Shown in pieces: positions 32,501-40,615 of a stretch of DNA of 63,672 nucleotides; position 1 is the first letter of the stretch; every line of letters starts with the position of its first letter. The DNA is from Planctomycetota bacterium. GTDB taxonomy: Bacteria > Planctomycetota > UBA8108 > UBA1146. A program made the translations under genes and the position numbers. Below the pieces are notes generated by a model. That model was given only the letters and a program-made list of their open reading frames with translations. It was not told where the DNA came from and searched no databases. The stretch covers positions 1 through 63,672 of the forward strand of contig JAPKAM010000005.1 of NCBI GenBank assembly GCA_028825265.1. Direction: 5' to 3'.

Positions 32501-32744
32501 CCGATTGGCCGGTCCAGCGCTGCATTCGACTGCTGATGTCCCCTTCGACCACCTCGGGAGGCATGCCGTTGTAGAAGGTCACGACCTGAACTGCTGGAGT
32601 CCTGAAGATCGGCAGCAGGTCCGATGGGAGTTTGGTCAGGAAGATGATGCCGAGGGAGATCACGGCGAGCGTGATGACAAGGATGAGATATGGAAAACGG
32701 AGTGCTGATCTGACGAGCCACATGTTTGGACTGCTCCAATTCAT
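29487..32744 (-). CDS. RND efflux transporter permease (AcrB/CusA superfamily)
   Basis: 1085 aa; GGLALAVGLIVDQAIVTLENISRHL; FMGIIMMTGIVVAYSVLMIDYANRLRDEG; RLRPILMTSLAAVLALLPMALG. Confidence 0.95.
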   Translation of the reverse strand: MNWSSPNMWLVRSALRFPYLILVITLAVISLGIIFLTKLPSDLLPIFRTPAVQVVTFYNGMPPEVVEGDISSRMQRWTGQSVGISHQEAKSMTGVSIVKDFFREDISMESAMSQVTSYAMSDLFYLPPGTIPPMVMPFDPTASVPLCLVSVSSETMSEQQLYDVAYYELRNRLQSIRGVVAPAVYGGVLRRIFAYLDREKLEARQLSPMDVVRAIQDQNVFIPTGNAKLGDLDYMITTNAMVDEIPELDDILIKIVDGKPVFLRDVAKAENTQSIQTNVVRINGRRQVYIPIYRQPGANTIEIVNEIRDKLTQIRQRVVDMYEGADDVLLEVVMDQSIFVRDSISALEHEALIGAFLAGLIVLIFIGSVRSMLIILLSLPLAALATFIGLYLSGNTINSMTLGGLALAVGLIVDQAIVTLENISRHLSLGKTPTRAALDGASEVAGPVFVATITIMVVFFPVVLLSGISKFLFTPLAISVILSMAASFLVALTVVPLCCARFLKAQPGGSGSSEEHEPAFFQSIGRLYQTMLDRVLHRKKLVGFSVLIFFLISLGLIPGVPWSIAPTKVGQELFPATDSGQFTIFVRAPSGTRIENTELLIEKVENEVQDVIGQWDPRDEEASSDLQMLISNLGVLMDWPAAYTPNTGPMDAFMLVQLKEERSKSSIDYSVLLRERLTQRFPGIEFAFDTGGILTAALNFGLPSPIDIQVTGSKLEVGQEIARTISEEVRQVTGAVDVRVAQRLDYPSIHIVIDRVKAAYLGITPDEVVKNIITATNSSVTFSPSFWIDKKKRNHYFIGAQYPEGEINSFATLENIPIRPSSGDSTEPILLRNIATFERTTGPTVVNHVNITRVTNVYANVVGKDLGSVVSDIEQRLEQSPRMQKLMDQYSDKGYRVQIKGEIQQARDSFGQFAFGLLVAAMLVYLVMVAIFRSFRDPLIILASVPLGFTGVAWMLYLTDTNLNIQSFMGIIMMTGIVVAYSVLMIDYANRLRDEGQETRAAIQTAARTRLRPILMTSLAAVLALLPMALGFGGGANAPLARAIIGGVLAAMGLSLFVVPILYELISGKTRVISDLLARDELRKE

Positions 32745-32951
32745 CCGGGGTCAAGGACACTCCCGGGAAGGGAAACTCTTCACTACCCGCAATTGTGGGA
32801 TTAACACTGCAGTGTAGAAAGAAGATCAAAGTCTCGTAATCGAGATGCCAAACTCGCCCCCAGCATCGGCGACCGCAAGAGGCGGGGAGGGAATTTGCAA
32901 GTTTCCAGCGCACTAGGGGAGTGGGGGGGGAGCGAACAAATTATCGGGTCG

Positions 32952-34307
32952 TCAGAGTCGAAGTCCCGGTAAGGCGCCACTGCTATCTCCGATATGCTCG
33001 ACTGGCGAGCCTGCAGCGTGGGCCATGGAGAGGAACAGGTTACACATTGGAGTGCCCTTGGTGGTGACCAGATGACGCCCGGGGTCGATCAGTCCGTGAC
33101 CCCGTCCGGCGATCAAAACAGGTAGGTTGTCATGATTGTGTCGATTTCCGTCCCCGATGGCGGATCCGTGGATAACGACGGTCGAATCCAGCAATGAGTG
33201 CTCTCCATCTTTCACCTCGCGGAGTCGTTGCACGAAGCGGGCGAACTCCTCGACCTGCCAGCGATTGATGGTGCGAACCTGGTCGACCTGGTTCTTGTTT
33301 CCCTTGTGGTGTGTGAGGGTGTGGTGCCCTTCACCCACGTCGAGATGGGGGTGGGTACGATTGGAGCCTTCGTTGGCCCACATGAAGGTGCAGACACGAG
33401 TCAGGTCGAGCCTGAATGCGAGAATGATCAGTTCGTGCATCAGCTGAATATGTGCACTGATTCCGCTGGGTGGGGCTTGTCCGAAGTCGGGGAGGTCACT
33501 CTCTTGGCGCTCTAGCATCTCCATCTGTTCCAGTCGATCAATACGACGCTCGATGTCCCGGATGCCCGCAAGATATTCGTCCAGGCGTCGACGGTCTCGG
33601 ATCCCCAGTTGCTGCTCGAGGCGCTTTGAATCCTCCAGGATGAAATCGATGATGCTGGAGCGTCGAGAGATTCTTTTTCGGCGTGCATCGCTGGTTTCTC
33701 CGGCACTTCCTCTCAGGAACATCCGCTCAAAAACGCGCCGGGGTTGAGTTTCATGGGGAAGAGGTCGGTTCGCTCCCGCCCAACTGATGTTCGACGAATA
33801 GGCACATGAATATCCGGAGTCACAATTACCAGACTGTCTTCCACCTTCGGTGCCCAGTTGCAATGAGGGAATCAAGGTCTGCTCACTCACTGCAGCAGCA
33901 ATGATCTGATCGGCAGAAATCCCCGCATGAATATCTTCTCCAGCAGTTTTGAAGGGATGGGCGCCAGTCAGGAAGCAGGCGGCGGAACGGGCGTGGTCAC
34001 CAGGACCATCGCCGAGGGCACGAGCGTTGTGGTGGGCCAGACCACTGACCACCAGTACATCTTCGCGGACCGCTTCCAGAGGCTTGAGAATCGGTGAGGC
34101 GATCCAGTCGGAGCCTTGACCAACAGGAGACCACTCCGCTTGATGGACGCCATTGGGAATGAAGAGGAACACCGTTCTTAGGGCTGGAGCGATCGGCGGA
34201 AGTGTACTGGCCAGTGCGGTCAACGGGCTCATCGCATCGAGCCAGGGCAACGCCATCGCTGTCCCGAGCCCGCGCAGAAATGTACGACGATGAATCGGAT
34301 AGGCCAT
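32952..34307 (-). CDS. DUF1552 family protein
   Basis: RRTFLRGLGTAMALPWLDAM leader; FLFIPNGVHQAEWSP; CSYSSNISWAG-like NISWAGANRPLPHE; IHGSAIGDGNRHNHDNLPVLIAGRG. Confidence 0.92.
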   Translation of the reverse strand: MAYPIHRRTFLRGLGTAMALPWLDAMSPLTALASTLPPIAPALRTVFLFIPNGVHQAEWSPVGQGSDWIASPILKPLEAVREDVLVVSGLAHHNARALGDGPGDHARSAACFLTGAHPFKTAGEDIHAGISADQIIAAAVSEQTLIPSLQLGTEGGRQSGNCDSGYSCAYSSNISWAGANRPLPHETQPRRVFERMFLRGSAGETSDARRKRISRRSSIIDFILEDSKRLEQQLGIRDRRRLDEYLAGIRDIERRIDRLEQMEMLERQESDLPDFGQAPPSGISAHIQLMHELIILAFRLDLTRVCTFMWANEGSNRTHPHLDVGEGHHTLTHHKGNKNQVDQVRTINRWQVEEFARFVQRLREVKDGEHSLLDSTVVIHGSAIGDGNRHNHDNLPVLIAGRGHGLIDPGRHLVTTKGTPMCNLFLSMAHAAGSPVEHIGDSSGALPGLRL

Positions 34308-34382
34308 GACGCGATCGCTCCTCTCACCGGTAGATGAGACACTGCGCTGGGGGGAGAAACAAGCGACGAGCCCCCCACCTGA

Positions 34383-36620
34383 TCAGCGGACCAGCCGCCG
34401 TCGAAATGCCTCCAAGAGGACAATCTCCTCGATCAGTGCAGCGATCGTCGCTTCTGATTCGAGTCGCACCAGCAGTCTGGCCACCGCCGGGGCATCATCA
34501 TCAACCAGTCCACGACCTAGAGCATAGGTCAGGAGATTTCTCGCCAGAGATCGCTGGAACCCGGACGAGTTCTGGATGTTCGCGCGGAGATCCTCGATGC
34601 CTTCGAGCACCGATCCATCGGGAAGCTCGCCACGGTCATCGATCTCACCGGTTCGATAGCGACCGATGGCATCAAATCGTTCCAGTGAGAATCCCAGTGC
34701 GTCCATTCGGCGATGACAGATGCTACACGCCGGTTCGTTGCGATGGAGTCGCAACTGTTCTCTCAGTGGGAGATCGGCCCCTTTCTCACCGGGCAATGGC
34801 AAGGATCCGGCACCGGGAGGTGGTGGCGGAGGAGCAGCATCCAGCAAAACCTCTAGTAGCCACTTACCGCGTAATACCGGAGAGGTTCGCTGACGGGTAC
34901 TGGTGGCAAGCAAGACGCTGGCCTGAGAGAGCAGTCCGCCACGAGGTGGCTCGACTTCGAGAAGCCGCATCTCATCGCCGGTGATCGGTTCGAGACCATA
35001 GTGACGAGCCAGTCTCTGATCGACAAAAGTGTAGGGGGCCGCGACTAACTCGTTGATCGGCAATCGCTGACGCAAGATATGATCGAAGAATTCGATCGTT
35101 TCTAACCTCATGCTGTCGAGTAATTTCTTGTCGAACTTGGCGAAGATCTGGGGATCTGGCTGAAGGTCCCCGAGGTCGCGGATCCTCAGCCATTGCGTTG
35201 CAAAATTACTGGCCAGAGATCGTGATCTTGGATCGACAAGTAACCTGCGCGTATGGGTCAAGAGTCCCGCGGAATCATCGAGTTCGCCACGACCCGCGGC
35301 CGCGAGCAATATCGGATCCGGGGTGGTACCCCAGAGAAAGTACGCAAGCCGTGTGGCGAGTTCATGTCCAGATAGATCACGAATGGTCCCGGGTTCAGCA
35401 TCCGTGGGGTCGATCTCGAGTCGCAGGATGAATCTAGGAGAAGCGATCGCCGTCACCACCGCTGCCCGAAGCAAGGATTCTGCCGAGGTTTTATCCAGTG
35501 CCGCCTCGGTGGCGGTTTCCACCAGACGTTGGCATTGTTGGGGGGTGACGGGCCCTCGCCAGAATCGCGGCAGCCATTCCTGGATGCCTCGTGCGAGTCG
35601 TGCCGTTGGAGTCCCATCTCCGGCCAGTGCTGCGGTCTGAAAGACCGATGGTTCCAGCCCTTCCGCGGGACCTTTGACGGTGAAGGAGAGGATGGCTGCA
35701 TTTCGGTCTCGTTGTGAAGGCTCAGGATGGTCCGGTTTGTAGTAGTCATTGATGAAAGTGGCAGAGATTTTGTGAGGGCCCGCAGGAACAAGGAATTCGA
35801 TGCTTCTCATACCTGGTTGATCTCGAGACTCCGGAATGTGAATGACTCTTGGCTTTTGATTCCCGATCTGGACTCGAAAGCGCGTCGCTTGGTCCCCGGC
35901 TTGCTGACCCCAGCCGTGAATGTGGATCTGATAGGTGCCGGTGCGAGGAAAGTGATGATCGACGGAAGCGGTTCCTCTGCTGTAGAAGAAGGCACTGTCG
36001 GAGAGCACCCTTCCTGCACCCTCAACGGTGATCGCATCGATGGCATAGTGGCTGGTGGGAGTCTCGTTGCCGTCATCGAGAATGACGGCACTGACCGCAA
36101 CCTCCTCGGCGATCCGGAACAGCCGCTCGATGAAGGTGTTGGAGAGCGCTCCCCCCTGATTGTCGAAGCCATCCGATGACGGATCGGCGGGAAGATGGCG
36201 CTGGATGTCGATCTCGACCCCGGTCAGATCAAGAATTGTCGCTCGGAGCTCCGATCTTCCGAGCCTACGGGGCCCGACAGTGCCGGGCAGTTCAGGTCTC
36301 GACTGTAATATTTCCTGCAACCAATCCCTCAAACTTGAGATCATCACATCGCGCTGCTGAGAAGTGGGTGCGGGCTCTCCTTCTGGAGGCATCTCTCCAC
36401 TGGTGATGACTCGTTCGATCCGTCGCCAGTCTTCCAGCAGTGCGCTGGCTCCATCTTCGATCAGTACTTCCAGGTCGATTCCACCCTTGGGCTTCTTTCC
36501 CGAGTGGCAATCGGTGCAGTGACTCTGGAGCCAGTGGGAGATCGGCTCGGGAACCTGGGCGATCGTCATCGCAGGTAGTAGTAGTACTAATAGTAGTGGC
36601 CAGAACAGCTGTCGGAGCAT
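34383..36620 (-). CDS. DUF1592/DUF1588/DUF1585-type cytochrome-like protein
   Basis: ORF extends to 37025 but real start is MLRQLFWPLLLVLLLPAMTIAQ at 36620; CTDCH heme motif; ELATRLAYFLWGTTPD; TSTRQRTSPVLRGKWLLEVLLDAAPPPPPPG; CSICHRRMDALGFSLERFDAIGRYR. Confidence 0.93.
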   Translation of the reverse strand: MLRQLFWPLLLVLLLPAMTIAQVPEPISHWLQSHCTDCHSGKKPKGGIDLEVLIEDGASALLEDWRRIERVITSGEMPPEGEPAPTSQQRDVMISSLRDWLQEILQSRPELPGTVGPRRLGRSELRATILDLTGVEIDIQRHLPADPSSDGFDNQGGALSNTFIERLFRIAEEVAVSAVILDDGNETPTSHYAIDAITVEGAGRVLSDSAFFYSRGTASVDHHFPRTGTYQIHIHGWGQQAGDQATRFRVQIGNQKPRVIHIPESRDQPGMRSIEFLVPAGPHKISATFINDYYKPDHPEPSQRDRNAAILSFTVKGPAEGLEPSVFQTAALAGDGTPTARLARGIQEWLPRFWRGPVTPQQCQRLVETATEAALDKTSAESLLRAAVVTAIASPRFILRLEIDPTDAEPGTIRDLSGHELATRLAYFLWGTTPDPILLAAAGRGELDDSAGLLTHTRRLLVDPRSRSLASNFATQWLRIRDLGDLQPDPQIFAKFDKKLLDSMRLETIEFFDHILRQRLPINELVAAPYTFVDQRLARHYGLEPITGDEMRLLEVEPPRGGLLSQASVLLATSTRQRTSPVLRGKWLLEVLLDAAPPPPPPGAGSLPLPGEKGADLPLREQLRLHRNEPACSICHRRMDALGFSLERFDAIGRYRTGEIDDRGELPDGSVLEGIEDLRANIQNSSGFQRSLARNLLTYALGRGLVDDDAPAVARLLVRLESEATIAALIEEIVLLEAFRRRLVR

Positions 36621-37189
36621 CACTCGCGCCTCCTTGGCTTTTCCGAGCCCGTTGCAAACTGCGAGAGATCGATGTCGTGCAGTCGATGCAGATCCTCGGC
36701 AAACTTCGCGCTCAGCACCGAGTTCATCCAAAGAGCCAGCAGCCCTGTGCCGGGAGGAAGATTTCCCTGGTCGATCCAGATGATGAGGGTGCCACCATTC
36801 GGCAGCGGTTTGAGGGTGATGGAGCCACTGGCATTGATCGTTTCGCTTTCGATGGCTCCTAGGTACCAGATTCCTCGATTCGGCTCGACACGATCGATGG
36901 TCAAGGTCCCGTGACTGGAGCGGCTCGACCAGCGGTAACTGTGGCCGCTGCTGGCTGCAGTGCCCGCGACTATGACGGTACGATCTCCGTATTTCTGATG
37001 GTCCCAGCCGACCCAAGGTTGCCACCGATTGAAGTCGGAGATCAGTGGGTAGAGTTCGGCTGCTGAATGAAGCGATGTTTGCTCGACCGTGACGCTCCAG
37101 TTGGAGGGGAGCAACAATGCAGAGACGGAGATCACCAGCAACAAGAAGCCGCCGCAGCCGAGCAGCAGCAGTTTTCGGAGCAGTTTCAT
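36620..37189 (-). CDS. SRPBCC (polyketide cyclase/START-like) family protein
   Basis: N-terminal TM; SVTVEQTSLHSAAELYPLISDFNRWQPWVGWDH; stop overlaps the downstream DUF1592 ATG. Confidence 0.82.
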   Translation of the reverse strand: MKLLRKLLLLGCGGFLLLVISVSALLLPSNWSVTVEQTSLHSAAELYPLISDFNRWQPWVGWDHQKYGDRTVIVAGTAASSGHSYRWSSRSSHGTLTIDRVEPNRGIWYLGAIESETINASGSITLKPLPNGGTLIIWIDQGNLPPGTGLLALWMNSVLSAKFAEDLHRLHDIDLSQFATGSEKPRRRE

Positions 37190-37399
37190 GGCAGTGACCT
37201 CCCGCTGATGGGTGGAAGATACAGGAGAGTCTCGAGCGAAACCAACCTCGTCACTTCAACCCGCGCCGCACATAGGCTTGAATCCAGTGATGAAGCCGGC
37301 CGACACTTACTATCGGGTAGATTTCGATCGAGCCATGGTGAATGGTATCTTGTTCTTGAACCGCAACGATCACCGCTAACGGTTCGATCTGGAGGAAAC

Positions 37400-37912
37400 A
37401 TCGCCAAAAAAATCCTGCTGACTCTGAGCCTGCTGCTGGTGCTTTTTTTGCTGCTGGGGTCGCTGCTGCCTGGAAGTTACTCGGTAACCCGAACCCTCTT
37501 CATCGAGGCGCAGGCCGATCGAATTCATGCACTCCTGGCGGATCTTCGGTCATGGCCAGAATGGACCCCGTGGAATCAGCAACTCGATCCGACGGTTCGA
37601 TTTCAGTTTTCAGGAGCCGAGGGGGTCGGCTCCAGTTACTCCTGGCAAGGAGACCAACTGGGCAAGGGGGTGCTGGAGATCACCAGTTCCGAGAGAGGTC
37701 GTGGTGTCGTCTACCTTCTTCGATTCGAAGGAACCCCTCCCGCCGATGGAGTGATTCAGATCACACCGATGAAGGGGGGCTGTGAGGTGTTGTGGAAGAT
37801 GAGCGGTGACACTTCACGACCCCTGGGCCCTTACCTGGTCCCGATGATGGATTCCTTCATCGGGGACGACTTGGAACAGTGCCTGAAGGGCCTGCAGGAG
37901 CAGTGCAGATGA
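37400..37912 (+). CDS. SRPBCC (polyketide cyclase/START-like) family protein, apparent ATC start
   Basis: GGAGG at 37391-37395 then AAAC-ATC; product (M)AKKILLTLSLLLVLFLLLGSLLPGSYSVTRTLFIEAQADRIHALLADLRSWPEWTPWN, co-linear with the divergent paralog. No ATG/GTG/TTG between the SD and the TM segment. Confidence 0.72.
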   Translation: MAKKILLTLSLLLVLFLLLGSLLPGSYSVTRTLFIEAQADRIHALLADLRSWPEWTPWNQQLDPTVRFQFSGAEGVGSSYSWQGDQLGKGVLEITSSERGRGVVYLLRFEGTPPADGVIQITPMKGGCEVLWKMSGDTSRPLGPYLVPMMDSFIGDDLEQCLKGLQEQCR

Positions 37913-39306
37913 GGTCTGTCCAGTGGCTTCTGCTGGTCGTGCTGATCTTCACCACCGTGGAGTTACTGGCAGTGGAAGAGGACCCCCCCCCCAACATCTT
38001 GTGGATCGTCTCCGATGACCAACGTGCCGACACCATCGCTGCACTGGGTAATGCGACCATCAAAACACCCACGCTAGATCGACTGGTCCGACAAGGAATC
38101 AGTTTTCAGCACGCTTACTGTATGGGGTCGACCAGCGTAGCGGTCTGTGCACCGAGTCGGTACATGATGATGACCGGTAGATCTCTGCATCGCTTACCCG
38201 GAAACATCTACAACATTCCGGTAGATGAAGTGACGCTTCCGCAAAAGTTGAGGCAAGGGGGCTGGAAGACCTTCTTCACCGGCAAGTGGCATAGCGGAAA
38301 AGCAGCCTTTGCACGCTCATTTAGCGACGGAGGGGAGATCTTTTTTGGTGGAATGGGAAGCCATACCCGCCTACAGGTTCATGACTATCAACCCGATGGG
38401 AAGTACTCAGATGAGGATCGCCATCCGCTCCCCGGATTCTCATCGACGACCTTCGCAGATGCGGCGATCAAGTTCATCGAAGAGCAAGAAAGTTCCTCGG
38501 ATGAAACTCCATTTCTCGCCTGTGTCTTCTTCACTGCACCGCACGATCCGAGAACTCCTCCACAGAAGTTCCAGCAGATGTATCCGCCATCCCGGATGAA
38601 GTTGCCGACCAACTTCCTGCCAGCGCATCCTTTTGACAATGGAGAGTTGAGGGTGCGAGATGAGAAACTGGCGCCATTTCCTCGCACTCCTCAGGTGGTG
38701 AAAGAGCATCTCGGTCTGTATTACGGAATGATTTCACAGATGGACGAACAGATCGGGAGAGTGCTCGATGCTCTGGAGAAGAGTGGGCTTGCGAAGAACA
38801 CCTTGGTGATTTTCACATCGGATCATGGACTGGCGGTGGGAAGTCATGGGCTTCTTGGAAAGCAAAATCTGTACGAGCATTCGATGAGAGTACCGATGGT
38901 GATCCAGGGACCAGGAATCGAAGCGGGTCGTGAGAGCGACCAACCGATTTACCTGCACGATCTGGTCGCCACCATCTCTGAGGCGGCAGGAATTGACCCT
39001 CCGGAGTCTTCGGAAGGGCGCAGTTTTCTGGGCACGATTCTTGGCCACCCGAAAGAGGCTCGAAAGCAGATCTACACCGCATACAAGGGGGTGCAGCGAG
39101 CCATCCGTCACCACAACTGGAAGCTGATTCGGTATCCTGCTGTCGATCGAACTCAACTATTTGATCTGGACCAGGATCCGTACGAGACCACCGATCTCTC
39201 AGGAGCTGAAGAACATCAGGGCAAACTGAGGGATCTGTTGGATCGGTTGCATCAGCAAAGAAAAAAGAACTCCGATCCACTCCTCAAAGATGCCGAGTCC
39301 CGTTGA
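37909..39306 (+). CDS. Sulfatase (type I, formylglycine-dependent)
   Basis: PPPNILWIVSDDQRAD; CAPSRYMMMTGR (CxPxR); FTSDHGLAVGSHGLLGKQNLYE. Confidence 0.93.
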   Translation: MRSVQWLLLVVLIFTTVELLAVEEDPPPNILWIVSDDQRADTIAALGNATIKTPTLDRLVRQGISFQHAYCMGSTSVAVCAPSRYMMMTGRSLHRLPGNIYNIPVDEVTLPQKLRQGGWKTFFTGKWHSGKAAFARSFSDGGEIFFGGMGSHTRLQVHDYQPDGKYSDEDRHPLPGFSSTTFADAAIKFIEEQESSSDETPFLACVFFTAPHDPRTPPQKFQQMYPPSRMKLPTNFLPAHPFDNGELRVRDEKLAPFPRTPQVVKEHLGLYYGMISQMDEQIGRVLDALEKSGLAKNTLVIFTSDHGLAVGSHGLLGKQNLYEHSMRVPMVIQGPGIEAGRESDQPIYLHDLVATISEAAGIDPPESSEGRSFLGTILGHPKEARKQIYTAYKGVQRAIRHHNWKLIRYPAVDRTQLFDLDQDPYETTDLSGAEEHQGKLRDLLDRLHQQRKKNSDPLLKDAESR

Positions 39307-39370
39307 TCATGAGATCGGATGCTGGCAACATCTCCGATTCACTCAAGACCGGAAAGGGAGTCCCTTGGCA

Positions 39371-40555
39371 ATGATCGAACTGGACAAGAGAGCCGCCCGC
39401 TTGGCACAGCGAGGGCACCCCTGGCTCTACCGTGATGACCTCAAAAAATCTGATCTGGAAGACTCCGAATACTCGACCGGCGCCATTGTGCGGGTGCTCG
39501 ATCCGGAAGGTCGCGATCTCGGGATTGCATTTGCCTCTACACGTTCAAAGATCGCATTGCGATTGTGTGGCTCCTGGGCAGGGGAAGATTCACCGGGCCT
39601 CGAGGAGTTTCTGGTCGATCGGATCGAGCGCGCCATCCGATTACGGGAAGGGATGGCGCCGGCGGATGGAGGGGTCCGGCTGGTTCATGGTGAGTCCGAT
39701 CTGATTCCAGGACTGGTGGTGGATCGCTATGCGGATGTGCTGGTCTTACAGGCCACCACTGCACTGATCGATAGCGCCCTGCCACTGGTGACCAAGATAC
39801 TATCGGACCTGCTTTCTCCCCGCATGATCCTGGCACGCAACGACCAGGCCGTGAGGCGACTGGAAAAACTCCCCGAAGAGGTGGTACTGCTGGCCGGTGA
39901 GTCAGTTGAACGAGTGGTCATCGAGGAGAATGGTATCCACCACATCGTGAGGCCGTATGCAGGGCACAAGACCGGGATGTATCTCGACCAACAACCCGCA
40001 AGGCAACGTGTCAAGGAACTCGCATCCGCAGCCAAGGTGCTCGACCTGTTTAGTTACCAGGGCGGGTTTTCAATGGCCGCATTGGGCGGTGGCGCGACCT
40101 CGGTTCAGATGGTGGATCAATCGAAAGTCGCATTGGAACTGGCCAAAGAGACCGCACTCCTGAACCACTTTGAAGTTCCGGAGATGATCCGTGGCAATGT
40201 ATTTGATGTGATTCGAGACCTGAGAAATGAACAACAGTTCTATGATCTAGTGGTGCTGGACCCTCCAGCTTTCTGCAAGAGTCGTCGTGAAGTCGAGGGA
40301 GGAATTCGAGGGTACCGCGATCTGAATCGTGGAGCTCTCAGGCTACTGGCGCCAGGTGGACGGCTGGTGACCTGCTCCTGCAGTCACCATCTGAAGTCGG
40401 AGCTGTTCGAGGAGACGATTCGTCAGGCAGCCCTCGATTTGCCATTCAGGGTCTTCGTCGAGGAGCGAATGGGAAGTGGTCGAGACCATCCTGCACTGCT
40501 CAGATTGCCAGAAACGGAGTATCTGAAGGTGAGGATCTTGCGACGCTGGGACTGA
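39371..40555 (+). CDS. Class I SAM-dependent rRNA methyltransferase, RlmI-like (PUA + MTase)
   Basis: HPWLYRDDLKKSD; VHGESDLIPGLVVDRYAD; GHKTGMYLDQQPARQRVKEL; VLDPPAFCKSRREVEGGIRGYRDLNRGALRLLAPGG. Confidence 0.9.
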   Translation: MIELDKRAARLAQRGHPWLYRDDLKKSDLEDSEYSTGAIVRVLDPEGRDLGIAFASTRSKIALRLCGSWAGEDSPGLEEFLVDRIERAIRLREGMAPADGGVRLVHGESDLIPGLVVDRYADVLVLQATTALIDSALPLVTKILSDLLSPRMILARNDQAVRRLEKLPEEVVLLAGESVERVVIEENGIHHIVRPYAGHKTGMYLDQQPARQRVKELASAAKVLDLFSYQGGFSMAALGGGATSVQMVDQSKVALELAKETALLNHFEVPEMIRGNVFDVIRDLRNEQQFYDLVVLDPPAFCKSRREVEGGIRGYRDLNRGALRLLAPGGRLVTCSCSHHLKSELFEETIRQAALDLPFRVFVEERMGSGRDHPALLRLPETEYLKVRILRRWD

Positions 40556-40615
40556 CCGGGAGAACCGATTACCATGAATGTGTGATCGGCACTTTATTGC
40601 CAGAACCCGGTTCGG

